Under the pieces are notes generated by a model, which saw nothing but the letters and a program-made list of their open reading frames with translations, ran no database searches and was not told the DNA's origin. Positions 8,025-16,993 of a DNA stretch of 64,000 bases are shown here, piece by piece. The DNA is from Pseudomonadota bacterium. GTDB taxonomy: Bacteria; Pseudomonadota; Gammaproteobacteria; Xanthomonadales; Xanthomonadaceae. The stretch spans positions 1-64,000 of the forward strand of contig JAEWBY010000055.1 in NCBI GenBank assembly GCA_023390905.1. Direction: 5' to 3'. Each line of letters starts with the position of its first letter. Position 1 is the first letter of the stretch. The position numbers were made by a program, and so were the translations under genes.

Positions 8025-10127
8025 TCACGCGGCCGCGTAGCGCGCGGCGCCGCCCACCCAGCGCGCGATCATGCGATCGGCGACGTCCGGCGATTCGGCC
8101 AGCAGGCGATCGGCCAGATCGCGCACCTGCGGCAACAGCCCCGCATCGCGCGCGAGATCGGCCACGCGGAAGCTTGCCAGTCCGGTCTGCCGCGTACCGA
8201 GCAGTTCGCCGGGTCCGCGCAGTTCCAGATCTTTTTCCGCGATGACGAACCCGTCGTTGGTCTGGCGCATCGTCGCCAGGCGATGCTTGGCCATCATCGA
8301 CAGCGGCGGCTGATACATCAGCACGCAGGTCGAGGCGGCCGCGCCGCGCCCCACCCGCCCGCGCAGCTGATGCAACTGCGCCAGCCCCAGCCGCTCGGCA
8401 TTCTCGATGATCATCAGCGAGGCGTTGGGCACGTCGACACCGACTTCGATCACCGTGGTCGCCACGAGCAGATCGGTTTCCCCCTGCTTGAAGGCGCGCA
8501 TGGCCGCCTGCTTTTCCGCCGCCTTCATCCGTCCATGCACCAGCGAGATGCGCAGTTCAGGCAAGGCCGCCGACAGCAGTTCGAACGTGCTCTGGGCTGC
8601 CTGCGCGACCACTTCATCGCTGTCATCGATCAGCGTGCAGACCCAGTACGCCTGCCGACCTTCGGCGCACGCGGCGCGGATGCGCTCGATCAATTCCGGC
8701 CGTCGTTCGGCGCTGAAGGCCACCGTCTGCACCGGCGTGCGTCCGGGCGGCAGTTCGTCGATCGCCGACACGTCGAGATCCGCATACGCGGCCATCGCCA
8801 GCGTGCGCGGAATCGGCGTGGCCGTCATCACCAGTTGATGCGGCACCGAATCACCCTGTGCGCCCTTGTCGCGCAGGGCCAGTCGCTGGTGCACGCCGAA
8901 ACGGTGCTGTTCATCGACGATCGCCAGCGCCAGATCATGGAACGCCACCGACTCCTGCATCAGCGCGTGCGTGCCGACCACGACCTGCGCGCGGCCGCTC
9001 GCGACTTCTTCCAGCACCGCCGTGCGCGCCTTGCCGGTGACCTTGCCTGCCAACCATGCGACGCGGACGCCGAGCGGCTCCAGCCATTGGCGCAGGTTGA
9101 TCAGATGCTGCTCGGCGAGCAGTTCGGTCGGCGCGGCGAGCGCGGCCTGCTTGCCCGCTTCCACCGCCAGCATCGCCGCGAGCGCGGCCACCACCGTCTT
9201 GCCGCTGCCCACATCGCCCTGCACCAGCCGCAGCATCGGCGAAGACTGGTTGAGGTCGGCGCGCACCTGTTCGAACACGCGTTGCTGCGCACCGGTGAGA
9301 CGGAACGGCAGGGCGGCGAGCAGGCCCGATGCGAGTTGTCCGTTTCCGCTGAGCGCGTGCGCGCGATGCCGTTGCAGCGCGATGCGCTGGCGACGCAGGC
9401 TCAGGTGATGCGCCAGCAGTTCCTCCAGCGCCAGCCGCCGCTGCGCCGGATGCTGGCCGAGCGAAAGCGCCTGCAGATCCGCATCGCGCGGCGGCCGGTG
9501 CATCGTGAGCAGGGCCTCGCGCAGCGACGGCAGGCCGAGTTCGCGCAGCAAGGACGGCGGCAGCAGTTCCAGCGCGGCCTCGTCCGGCAGTCTGTCCAGT
9601 GCCTGGGCGATCAACTTGCGCAGGCTGGCCGGGCCGACGCCTTCGACCGCCGGGTAGATCGGATCCAGCGCGTCGCCGAGTCCGGCGTCTTCGTCATCCT
9701 CGAGCACGCGATAACTCGGGTGGACGATTTCCAGCCCGTGTTGCCCCGGCTTGGGCGTGCCGTAGCAGCGCACGCGCGTGCCGACCGCGAACTGCGCCAC
9801 CTGCGCCGCGCGGAAATGGAAGAACCGCAGCACCACCGTGGCGCGCGAATCATCGCCGATGGCCACGCGCAGCATCGGCCGATAGCGGAAGCCGCGCTCG
9901 ACCGCCTCGACGCGTCCTTCGAATTGCGCGGGCACGCCCGGTTGCAGCAGGCGGATCGGCGTCAGCGCGGTGCGATCCTCGTAGCGCAGCGGCAGGTGCA
10001 GCCAGAGATCCTGCACGCTCAGCAGGCCGCGCGCGGCCAGCTTCTCGGCGATGCGGGCGCCGGCGCCCTTGAGCGAGGTGATGGGGAGACGGGCTGCCTG
10101 TTCGGCCCCGGTACTGGCATGCGGCAT
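8025..10127 (-). CDS. recG: ATP-dependent DNA helicase RecG
   Basis: Monomeric branch-migrating helicase that regresses stalled replication forks and processes Holliday junctions. 700 residues. The N-terminal wedge domain begins near PITSLKGAGARIAEKL, and an OB-fold segment includes RVEAVERGFRYRPMLRVAI. The superfamily 2 motor follows: Walker A GDVGSGKTVVAAL, motif II DEQHRFGV (the DEQH-type box of RecG), motif III MTATPIPRTLAM, and the C-terminal helicase lobe with ATTVIEVGVDVPNASLMII and QLRGRVGRGAA. The start at MPHASTGAEQ was preferred; a longer frame exists upstream but its extra 35 residues are low-complexity Ala/Arg. The length agrees with RecG of related bacteria. Confidence 0.96.
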   Translation of the reverse strand: MPHASTGAEQAARLPITSLKGAGARIAEKLAARGLLSVQDLWLHLPLRYEDRTALTPIRLLQPGVPAQFEGRVEAVERGFRYRPMLRVAIGDDSRATVVLRFFHFRAAQVAQFAVGTRVRCYGTPKPGQHGLEIVHPSYRVLEDDEDAGLGDALDPIYPAVEGVGPASLRKLIAQALDRLPDEAALELLPPSLLRELGLPSLREALLTMHRPPRDADLQALSLGQHPAQRRLALEELLAHHLSLRRQRIALQRHRAHALSGNGQLASGLLAALPFRLTGAQQRVFEQVRADLNQSSPMLRLVQGDVGSGKTVVAALAAMLAVEAGKQAALAAPTELLAEQHLINLRQWLEPLGVRVAWLAGKVTGKARTAVLEEVASGRAQVVVGTHALMQESVAFHDLALAIVDEQHRFGVHQRLALRDKGAQGDSVPHQLVMTATPIPRTLAMAAYADLDVSAIDELPPGRTPVQTVAFSAERRPELIERIRAACAEGRQAYWVCTLIDDSDEVVAQAAQSTFELLSAALPELRISLVHGRMKAAEKQAAMRAFKQGETDLLVATTVIEVGVDVPNASLMIIENAERLGLAQLHQLRGRVGRGAAASTCVLMYQPPLSMMAKHRLATMRQTNDGFVIAEKDLELRGPGELLGTRQTGLASFRVADLARDAGLLPQVRDLADRLLAESPDVADRMIARWVGGAARYAAA

Positions 10128-10287
10128 GGCGCTAGGATGCCGCCTCCGCGCGCGCATCGCCAGTTCACCGACCGCGATGCACACCTTCGCAGCGAACGCA
10201 GGCGCCCGGACGTGGGCGGCCGCGGCCGCCACACCGTCGTCCTGCGTGGCGCGGACGCGCGAAACGCCCGCGACGCAGACCCGCCGA

Positions 10288-12708
10288 TCAGAACTTCAGG
10301 TTCAGCTCCATGCCGACTTCACGCGGCTCGGTGAGCGAGGCGAACGGCGTGCCCAGCACCGACGCCGAGATGTTGTTCACGCCATTGACGTATTGCTCGT
10401 CGAACACGTTGTTGCCATACAGCCCCAGCCCCCAATGACCCGACGCCGCGGTCCACTGCAGGCGCACGTCGGTGCGGTTCTGCGCTTGGCCGTTGCGGAA
10501 GTTCGGGCTGATGCGGCACGTGCCCTGCGTGCTCGATTCCACATTGCACCGGCTCTTGCCGCGGTAGGCATGCAGCAGCGAGAAGCGCAGATCGCCGCCG
10601 TCATCGAGCATCCACGTATACGACGCGCCGAGCGAGGCCGAGAAATACGGCTCGCCCGTGGCTTCACCGGAAAGATCGCGCCCGTTGGGCGACACGCCAT
10701 CCTTGAAGCTCGCGTCGATGAAGGCGCCATTGAGCATCAGGTCCAGCCCGGGGATCGGACGCCATTGCAGGTCCATGTCCAGGCCCCAGGCCTGCATGTC
10801 GCTGGTGTCGACGATGTAGCGCGGCACGCCGCTGCCCGCCGTGTTGAGATCCAGCGTGATCGCCTGGCGGTCCTTGTAGATGTAGTAGAAGCTCGAGGCG
10901 TTGATCGACAGCTTCCGTTCCGGGAACACGGCCTTGATGCCGAACTCCGCATTCCACACGTCCTCGTTGTCGAACTCCGACAACGGTTGCACGCTGTTGA
11001 AGCCGCCGGCCTTGTAGCCCTTGGCGATCGATCCGAACACCATCGTGTTGTCGTTGAGCGCGTAATCGATGACGAAGCGCGGGCTCAGATCCGTCCATGA
11101 ATCCTTGCGGCGCACCGTCTGCCCTTCCAGCTCGCCGAAAGCGAACACGAAGTCCTGCTGGAACAGGAGCGGATCGATGCCGACGAGATCGAAGAAGCCG
11201 GCCTGATCCAGCATCGTCACGGTGGCGTCCAGCGTCGGTGCATCGCGCAGCCCGTTGTACCAGCCGAACTCCTTGCGATCGTGGGTGACGCGCAGGCCGA
11301 AGGTCAGATTGAGCCGATCGCTGGCATGCCAGATCACGTCACCGAATGCCGCATACGCCTGCGCGTCGCCGGTGTTGACCATGCGCTCGGTCCAGCGATG
11401 GCCCTGCATGCGCAGCGGCAGGCCCGCACCTTCGAGCACCTGATCGAGCAGGCCGAACACGTTCATCCCGTACGCCGGCAGATTGCCCATCGCGGTGCCG
11501 ATGCTGTCGGTGAACAGATTGGTTTCGCTGGTCTGATCGGCTTCCTCCTTGAACCACGAGGCGCCGGCCACCCAGTCGAAGCGGCCGCTGACGCCGGAGA
11601 ACTTGAATTCCTGGTAGTAGCTCCGGTTGCTTTCGATGTTGGCGGTGTCGAAGTACAGGTTGATGCGATTGGTGCCATCCTCGTCCTCGCGGTTCTCGGT
11701 GTCGAAATCGCGCACCGCCGTGGTCGATTGCAGGCTGCCCCAGTCGAAGGCGTGATCGATCTGCAGGGTCACGCCGTTGAACGTGCGCGATTCCTCGTTG
11801 CCACGCACGTCGTTGTAGACCGGCGCGCGCAGCGGATTGAGGTAGGTCGCCGGATCGGCCGGATATGGTGCGGTGGCCGGATACGGATCGAGCGCGATCA
11901 GGCCCACCGCGGGCCGCGCGAGCTGATCGATGTTTTCGTAATCCCATGACAGATTGAGCGTGGTCGATTCGCCCAGATCCGAACGCCATGCCGCGCGCAC
12001 GGCCCACGTATCCTCCGGGTTGAGTTCCTTGCCATTGCCGGCGTCGGTGATCCAGCCATCGCTGTGATTGGACAGGGCGCTGAAGCGCAACGCGTTGCGC
12101 TCGCCCATCGGCAGGTTGAACAGGCCGGACAGGTAGCGCCGCCCGTCCTCGCCCACGCGCACGCGTGCGTTGCCTTCCACCACGTTGCCCGGCTTGTTGG
12201 TGATGATCGAGACCGCGCCGGCGGCGCTGTTGCGGCCGAACAGTGTGCCCTGTGGCCCTTTCAGCACCTCGATGCGTTCGATGTCGTTGAACGCCAGCAT
12301 CGCTCCGCCGGTGCGCGCCGAATACACGCCATCGATGTAGACGCCGACGGCCGGATCGGTGCCGATGCCGAAGTCGCCGGTCGAGATGCCGCGGATCGCA
12401 TAGCGCGGCTGGGTCGGGCTGCCGTCGCTGACTTCCAGGCCGGGCACGAACATGTCGAGATCGCCGATGTCGGTGGCGGCGACATCATCGATCAACTGGC
12501 CGTTGATTACGCTGATCGCGATCGGCACGTCCTTCAGTTCCTGCTCGCGGCTCTGCGCGGTGACCTTGATGGTGTCCAGCGTGGTCGCCTCATCGGTGGC
12601 CGGTGCGGCCTGCTGCGCCGCGGCGATGCCGTGACCGCCAAGCAGTACGCAACCTCCGAACAGCGCGCGACGCAGACCCACCACCAGATGCTTCTGATTC
12701 AACCTCAT
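10288..12708 (-). CDS. TonB-dependent outer-membrane receptor
   Basis: Energy-coupled outer-membrane importer of 806 residues. A signal peptide ends near GIAAAQQ, a TonB-box-like DTIKVTA follows, then the plug domain (VPIAISVINGQLIDD... YAIRGIST... VYIDGVYS... IERIEVLKGPQGTLFGRNSAAGAVSIIT) and a 22-strand barrel ending in a terminal Phe (ELNLKF). The ATG has a strong GGGGAGGAAG site; the longer frame was rejected. It is the last gene of a three-gene operon, 31 bp after the diheme lipoprotein. The LFGRNSAAG plug with long extracellular loops is the type common in sphingomonads and xanthomonads for organic substrates. The substrate is unknown; nothing indicates a siderophore biosynthesis context. 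Confidence 0.92.
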   Translation of the reverse strand: MRLNQKHLVVGLRRALFGGCVLLGGHGIAAAQQAAPATDEATTLDTIKVTAQSREQELKDVPIAISVINGQLIDDVAATDIGDLDMFVPGLEVSDGSPTQPRYAIRGISTGDFGIGTDPAVGVYIDGVYSARTGGAMLAFNDIERIEVLKGPQGTLFGRNSAAGAVSIITNKPGNVVEGNARVRVGEDGRRYLSGLFNLPMGERNALRFSALSNHSDGWITDAGNGKELNPEDTWAVRAAWRSDLGESTTLNLSWDYENIDQLARPAVGLIALDPYPATAPYPADPATYLNPLRAPVYNDVRGNEESRTFNGVTLQIDHAFDWGSLQSTTAVRDFDTENREDEDGTNRINLYFDTANIESNRSYYQEFKFSGVSGRFDWVAGASWFKEEADQTSETNLFTDSIGTAMGNLPAYGMNVFGLLDQVLEGAGLPLRMQGHRWTERMVNTGDAQAYAAFGDVIWHASDRLNLTFGLRVTHDRKEFGWYNGLRDAPTLDATVTMLDQAGFFDLVGIDPLLFQQDFVFAFGELEGQTVRRKDSWTDLSPRFVIDYALNDNTMVFGSIAKGYKAGGFNSVQPLSEFDNEDVWNAEFGIKAVFPERKLSINASSFYYIYKDRQAITLDLNTAGSGVPRYIVDTSDMQAWGLDMDLQWRPIPGLDLMLNGAFIDASFKDGVSPNGRDLSGEATGEPYFSASLGASYTWMLDDGGDLRFSLLHAYRGKSRCNVESSTQGTCRISPNFRNGQAQNRTDVRLQWTAASGHWGLGLYGNNVFDEQYVNGVNNISASVLGTPFASLTEPREVGMELNLKF

Positions 12709-12739
12709 GACTTCCTCCCCGAAGCGTTCGTTTGAATGT

Positions 12740-13918
12740 TCAGCGGGACGCGGCCAGCGTCGTCCCGCCGGATGCGTTGCTGTCGCAATCGCCGGACTGG
12801 GCGGCGATCCAGGCATTGATCAGCGCCACGCCCTCGCGATGGATCACCGAGCGCCCGAGCTCGGGCATCATCACGGCCGGGTCAGCGCTGTCCATGCGGA
12901 AGCTGATGATCGATTGATCCGGTTTGCCCGGTTCAATGTCATGGCGGCGATTCCCCGTGCCCTTGCCGGCCGCGATCGGTTGCTTGCAGAAGCCGAGTTT
13001 CAGCCGGTCCGTGGTGTGCGCATCCAGCCACAGCCCCGAGGTGATCGCCGGGCCCGTCGGGCTGTGGCAATGACCGCAATTGACATCGAGGTAGGCGCGC
13101 GCGCGCTGATCGAGGCTGGCATGCGCGGCGTCGGTCCATTCGGCATCGCGCGGCGCTTGCGCCGGATCCGGCGCACCGGCCAGATAGCCCGCCGCGACCA
13201 GATGCGCGAGCTGGTTGCGGCGGCCCTGCGCGTAATCGAAGTCGCGATTGAGATGGCGCGCCTTCGGCCCGATCGGAGACAACTGCCGTGAACGGTTGTC
13301 GGTCATGTGGCAACCGCCGCACTGGTTCTGATCCGGCACCTGATAGGTGGCCTGTTCGCGTTGTCCGTCCGCATCGACCAGTTGCAGCGGGATGATCTCC
13401 CCGGTGCGCCGCAGCTCGGCTTCGGTCTGCGCCTCGTTCCACACGTAGGGCAAGGCGATCCATCCGCTCTCACGGCGCACCAGCAGCCGCGTCTCGATCA
13501 GCCGCACGCGCGAGAGATCGAGCGTCTCGTGATCCAGCGCGCTGGCCGACGGCGGCGTGCGCGCGACCGAGGACCCATCCCGCGCGGTGTTCGCGGGCAA
13601 CGGGTAATAGAACGTCTTGCTGATGATGGTGCCGACCGGAAAATCGAATGCGGCCTCGGCGCTGTAGCGTGCGCTGCGGCCCTTGGGCATCCAGATCGTC
13701 CGCAGCTTGTGCGCGTAGTCGCTGAACAAGGGGGTGTTCAGATCGTAGGGCACCACGCCTTCGTTCAATCGCAGTCGCCCGCCATCCACGCGCAGCACGT
13801 GCCAGTCGCTCAGGCGCGGCGGCTGGCCTTCGGCGATGAACGTCACCGGCGACGCACCGCCACACGCGGCCAGCAGCATCGCCAGTGATGCAGGCATCAG
13901 GAAACGGAACCACCGCAT
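12740..13918 (-). CDS. Diheme c-type cytochrome lipoprotein (SO2930/HNE_0200-like family)
   Basis: 392-residue exported lipoprotein with lipobox LAAC at about residues 16-19 and Gly at +2, so it probably goes to the outer membrane. Two heme c sites are visible, CGGCH (about residues 200-204, in a NQCGGCHMT context) and CGHCH (about 282-286, NCGHCHSPTG). Late Met residues (VMMPELG) could serve as an axial ligand. The layout matches the family described as the constant partner of a beta-helix lipoprotein; I recall that the function of the pair is listed as unknown. It starts three bases after the stop of the beta-helix gene and is followed 31 bp later by the TonB receptor. Periplasmic or surface-associated electron transfer is a reasonable inference. 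Confidence 0.85.
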   Translation of the reverse strand: MRWFRFLMPASLAMLLAACGGASPVTFIAEGQPPRLSDWHVLRVDGGRLRLNEGVVPYDLNTPLFSDYAHKLRTIWMPKGRSARYSAEAAFDFPVGTIISKTFYYPLPANTARDGSSVARTPPSASALDHETLDLSRVRLIETRLLVRRESGWIALPYVWNEAQTEAELRRTGEIIPLQLVDADGQREQATYQVPDQNQCGGCHMTDNRSRQLSPIGPKARHLNRDFDYAQGRRNQLAHLVAAGYLAGAPDPAQAPRDAEWTDAAHASLDQRARAYLDVNCGHCHSPTGPAITSGLWLDAHTTDRLKLGFCKQPIAAGKGTGNRRHDIEPGKPDQSIISFRMDSADPAVMMPELGRSVIHREGVALINAWIAAQSGDCDSNASGGTTLAASR

Positions 13919-13921
13919 CGA

Positions 13922-15145
13922 TCAACCCCGCTTCAGATCCACGGCCGGCAGTCGCGGCAGCGTGCAATTGAACGCATCACCGCCCTTGCCTGGATTCTTG
14001 TAACCGCCCGGCCCATCGGCATTGACCACGCCGCTGACGTTCTGCAGGCAGATCTGCGGGCCGATGGCCTTGCCGTCCACCCTGCGATCGGCATTGAAAT
14101 AGCCGTCCCAGAGCACGTCCGGGAAACTTCCGCCGAGACCGTACAGCGCCACTTTCAGCGCCTTCAGATCCAGCCCGTCGGGCGAGTCACCGCCGCCGGA
14201 CAAGGTATTGCCGTGGATGAAGATGCGCTCCGGATATGGGTCGAAGTTCTCCGACTTGCTCGAATCCTTGTATCCGGTCGAATACACGCTGGACACGATG
14301 ATGTTGGCGGTGGCGTTGTCGCGGATCTCGTTGCCGAAGATCTCGATGTCGTCGTTGGAATTGATCACCACGCCCGATCCGGCCGGCACGCTCGCCACCG
14401 GCGTGCCCTTGGCGCCGAAGTTTTCGTGGTTGTTCGCCAGCACCTTGTTGTTGAACACACGGATGTTGCCGCCCTGCTGCGACAGTCCGGGCATGTTGAA
14501 CACGAGGATGCCGCCGGTGTTGCCGGTGGCGACGTTGTCGTACACGTCGGCGTTGATGGTGTTCTCGATCTCGATGCCGGCCACGTTCTGCTCGGCGCGG
14601 CTGCGGCGCACGATAACGCCATCGGACTGGCCGACGTAGATGCCCGCGTCGGATGCGCCGATGGAAATGGAATCCTCGATCAGCACGTTCTTCGTCAGCA
14701 CCGGATACAGGCCATACGCGCCGTTCTTCGTGCTCGGTCCGCCGGTCCACTGCACCTTGACCTTGCGGATGGTGATGTTCTGCGACTCGCTGATCTTCAG
14801 GCCATCGCCCCTGGAATCCTCGATCGTGAGGTTCTCGATCAGGAAGTCGTCGCCATTGACCAGCAGCCCCTCGGCGCCGGCCTTCTGGCCCTTGAAACTC
14901 AGCACGGTCTGGTCGATCCCGGCGCCGCGGATCGTCACCCCGCTGGCGCGCAGGGTCAGGCTGCGATCGAACTGGTAGCGGCCGGCCGGAATCTCGATGA
15001 CATCGCCCGGCTTGGCGTCCAGCAGCCGCTCATGCAATTGCCGGGCGAAATCCTGGCTGGCCGCATTGGCCGGCGCCGCCGTCTCGTTTTTCTGGCATGC
15101 GGCCAGCGCCAACACCAGGCCCGCGATCAACCACGTCCGCTGCAT
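13922..15145 (-). CDS. Right-handed parallel beta-helix lipoprotein
   Basis: 407-residue exported lipoprotein with lipobox LAAC near residue 18 and Gln at +2. After a short linker it forms a right-handed parallel beta-helix: repeated units of the form VTIRGAG, FLIENLTIEDS, ITIRKVKVQW, VLIEDSISIG, VIVRRSRAEQN, ADVYDNVATGN and IRVFNNKVLANN occur about every 22-26 residues, as in NosD/pectate-lyase-like folds. AKPGDVIEIPAGRYQFD at the N-terminal cap is typical of the family paired with diheme lipoproteins. The ATG at 15145 has GGGGAGAGG upstream; the much longer open frame is spurious. First gene of the operon and divergent from the AraC-type regulator. Polysaccharide lyase or epimerase activity is possible from the fold but not shown by sequence. 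Confidence 0.87.
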   Translation of the reverse strand: MQRTWLIAGLVLALAACQKNETAAPANAASQDFARQLHERLLDAKPGDVIEIPAGRYQFDRSLTLRASGVTIRGAGIDQTVLSFKGQKAGAEGLLVNGDDFLIENLTIEDSRGDGLKISESQNITIRKVKVQWTGGPSTKNGAYGLYPVLTKNVLIEDSISIGASDAGIYVGQSDGVIVRRSRAEQNVAGIEIENTINADVYDNVATGNTGGILVFNMPGLSQQGGNIRVFNNKVLANNHENFGAKGTPVASVPAGSGVVINSNDDIEIFGNEIRDNATANIIVSSVYSTGYKDSSKSENFDPYPERIFIHGNTLSGGGDSPDGLDLKALKVALYGLGGSFPDVLWDGYFNADRRVDGKAIGPQICLQNVSGVVNADGPGGYKNPGKGGDAFNCTLPRLPAVDLKRG

Positions 15146-15289
15146 CGTCCTCTCCCCGGGAATGCGTGGCGACCGGTGATCGCCATACGCTTGCGAATCT
15201 GTAACCAGTCTTCCCGCGAGGTCGCTCACAAAGGAGGGCCGTAGCGGCATACTATGGGGGGGAAAGCGGACAAGCTGGAGGGAGCTTTG

Positions 15290-16333
15290 ATGCGCCGCAA
15301 AACGGCTTTGGGGCCGGGAAACCGCCTGTCGATCGCCAATCTTCCGACCAACATGCTGTGCAGCCTGGTGTTGTTGGCGGGCGAGTTGGGCGTGAGTTGC
15401 GAATCCTGGTTTGCCGGCCTGCGGCTGACGCCGCGCGAGATCCAGGATCCGCAGGCGCGCGTGTCCTACCGGCAGGCGACCGAAGTGATCCGACGCGCAT
15501 TGCCGACGCTGCCCATCGAGGATGTGGGCCTCACCATCGGCGGCAACCAGAACGGCAGCAACTTCGGACTGCTCGGCCTGGCGATGCGCATGGCGCCCAA
15601 CTTCGGCGAGGCGGTCAGCATCGGCCTGACCTACCAGCGCAACCTCGGTCCGCTGATGGATCTGCAACTGGTGCAGCACGAGAGCGACGCCGTCACGCTG
15701 GTGGCGACCACGCCGCTGGATATCCCGGAAATCCTGCCGTTCCTGTGCGAGGAACTGTTTTCCAGCGTGCTGATGCTCGCGCGTGAACTGGCCGGTCCGG
15801 AGTTCCATCCACTGCGGATCGATCTGAGCTATCCGCCGCCGGGATACGCCTATCGCTACACGCGCATGTTCGATTGCGAAGTGCGCTTCGACCAGCCGCA
15901 GAACCGCATGCTGGTCGATCGCCGCTGGCTGACGCTGCCGTTCGCCAACTACAACCCGGTGGGATCGCAACAGGCGCTGGCGATGTGCCAGGCGCAACTC
16001 GCGGCCGCCGCCGCTTCAGGCGAAACCAGTGCCGCGGTGGAGCGGCAACTGCGGCCCCGGCTGCGCGAGAATCCGCAGATGACCGAAGTGGCGGCTGCGC
16101 TGCACCTCAGCGAGCGCACGCTGCGCCGGCAACTGGCCGAAGAAGGTCAGAGCTTCAGCGACATCCATGATCGCGTGCGCACCGAACGGGCGCTGTTGAT
16201 GCTGGAAGATCGCGAAATGACCATTGCCCAGATCGGCAACCAGCTCGGCTTCAACGACGTGCGCGAATTCCGCCGCGCGTTCAAGCGCTGGACCGGTCAC
16301 ACGCCGAGCGAGGCGCGTGACCGGATGGTGTGA
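15290..16333 (+). CDS. AraC-family transcriptional regulator (OruR/ArgR-like N-terminus)
   Basis: 347-residue regulator. Residues about 15-210 form the arabinose-binding-like N-terminal domain seen in OruR-type AraC proteins (it includes VSYRQATEVIRRAL, DVGLTIGG, YNPVGSQQ); such domains usually sense a small hydrophobic or amino-acid-related effector. The C-terminal double helix-turn-helix spans about residues 250-345 (MTEVAAALHLSERTLRRQL and MTIAQIGNQLGFNDVREFRRAFKRWTGHTPSEARD). The ATG at 15290 follows GGAGGGAGC; an earlier in-frame ATG at 15254 has no site. Divergent by about 140 bp from the beta-helix/cytochrome/TonB-receptor operon, so it is the likely regulator of that operon. Confidence 0.9.
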   Translation: MRRKTALGPGNRLSIANLPTNMLCSLVLLAGELGVSCESWFAGLRLTPREIQDPQARVSYRQATEVIRRALPTLPIEDVGLTIGGNQNGSNFGLLGLAMRMAPNFGEAVSIGLTYQRNLGPLMDLQLVQHESDAVTLVATTPLDIPEILPFLCEELFSSVLMLARELAGPEFHPLRIDLSYPPPGYAYRYTRMFDCEVRFDQPQNRMLVDRRWLTLPFANYNPVGSQQALAMCQAQLAAAAASGETSAAVERQLRPRLRENPQMTEVAAALHLSERTLRRQLAEEGQSFSDIHDRVRTERALLMLEDREMTIAQIGNQLGFNDVREFRRAFKRWTGHTPSEARDRMV

Positions 16334-16573
16334 GCGGTTGGGTAGCCGGTAACCGGTAGCCGACAACCGGGTTGTTCCATTCCGCACGAAGGAATGACTT
16401 GATCGAGAAAAAGAAGGCCGCGGAGCAAAACATGCTCGCGGCCGTTTTCGTGTTGATTGGTACGCTGGGCTGCAGAACTCCAGGCGACAAGACATCGGTA
16501 ACCGGCGAACACTCGGAACCGGAATCACCAAGTACCGATTTCCGATTTCCGGCTACCGGCCACCGGTCATCCG
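16334..16573. repeat. Heptad repeat array A (AraC/ridA convergent gap)
   Basis: This fills the whole gap between two convergent gene ends. Direct 7-mers gcggttg, ggtagcc, ggtaacc, ggtagcc, gacaacc lie at 16334-16368. After a spacer a mixed block follows at 16496-16573: further direct units (cggtaac, cggaatc), then inverted units (accgatt, tccgatt, tccggct, accggcc, accggtc). Consensus GGNARYC and its complement. The spacer holds a terminator-like hairpin listed separately. Confidence 0.7.
16411..16449. terminator. Terminator hairpin in the AraC/ridA gap
   Basis: GGCCGCG-g-AGC (16416-16426) pairs with GCTCGCGGCC (16434-16443) with a single bulged G and a 7-nt loop, followed by GTTTTCGT on the plus strand and preceded by AAAAAGAA, which gives a T-tract on the minus strand. 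It probably serves both convergent genes. Confidence 0.65.
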
Positions 16574-16577
16574 CTTC

Positions 16578-16958
16578 TCAAAGCACCATCACCGCATCGA
16601 CTTCAAACGCCGCGCCTTTCGGCAGGCCGGACACTTCAATCGTCGAGCGCGCCGGGAACGGTGCTTTGAAATAATCCTGCATCACTGCGTTGACCTTGGC
16701 GAACTGGGAAAGGTCGGTGAGATACAGACCGAGACGAACGATCTGATCCAGCGATCCACCGGCCGCTTCGGCCACGGCTTTCAGATTGTCGAACGCACGG
16801 CGCGCCTGCGCTTCAATGTCGCCCTCGACCAGATTGCCGGTCGCCGGATCCAGCGGAATCTGCCCGGAGAAATACACGGTGTTGCCGGCGCGCACGGCCT
16901 GCGAGTACGGACCAATGGCGGCGGGCGCCTGATCGGTGTGGATGATGTGACGGGTCAT
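16578..16958 (-). CDS. ridA: Reactive intermediate/imine deaminase RidA
   Basis: 126-residue cytoplasmic trimeric enzyme of the YjgF/YER057c/UK114 family that hydrolyses 2-aminoacrylate and related imines formed by PLP enzymes. The conserved Arg (Arg104 in PARSTIEVSGLP) and Glu119 context (GAAFEVDAV) are present, as are YSQAVRAGNTVYFSGQIP and FDNLKAVAEAAG. Located downstream of spoT on the same strand, separated by about 180 bp that carry heptad array B. The spoT-ridA order is common in gammaproteobacteria. Confidence 0.95.
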   Translation of the reverse strand: MTRHIIHTDQAPAAIGPYSQAVRAGNTVYFSGQIPLDPATGNLVEGDIEAQARRAFDNLKAVAEAAGGSLDQIVRLGLYLTDLSQFAKVNAVMQDYFKAPFPARSTIEVSGLPKGAAFEVDAVMVL

Positions 16959-16993
16959 GAGCGATCTCGGTTGAGGCGGATGGGCGATTTTAA

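Noticed and set aside
7251..10334. Open frame of 1027 codons on the plus strand opposite the nucleoside hydrolase and recG
   Set aside because: Composition is Arg/His/Gln-rich with no recognisable domain; a shadow of GC-rich coding DNA on the other strand.
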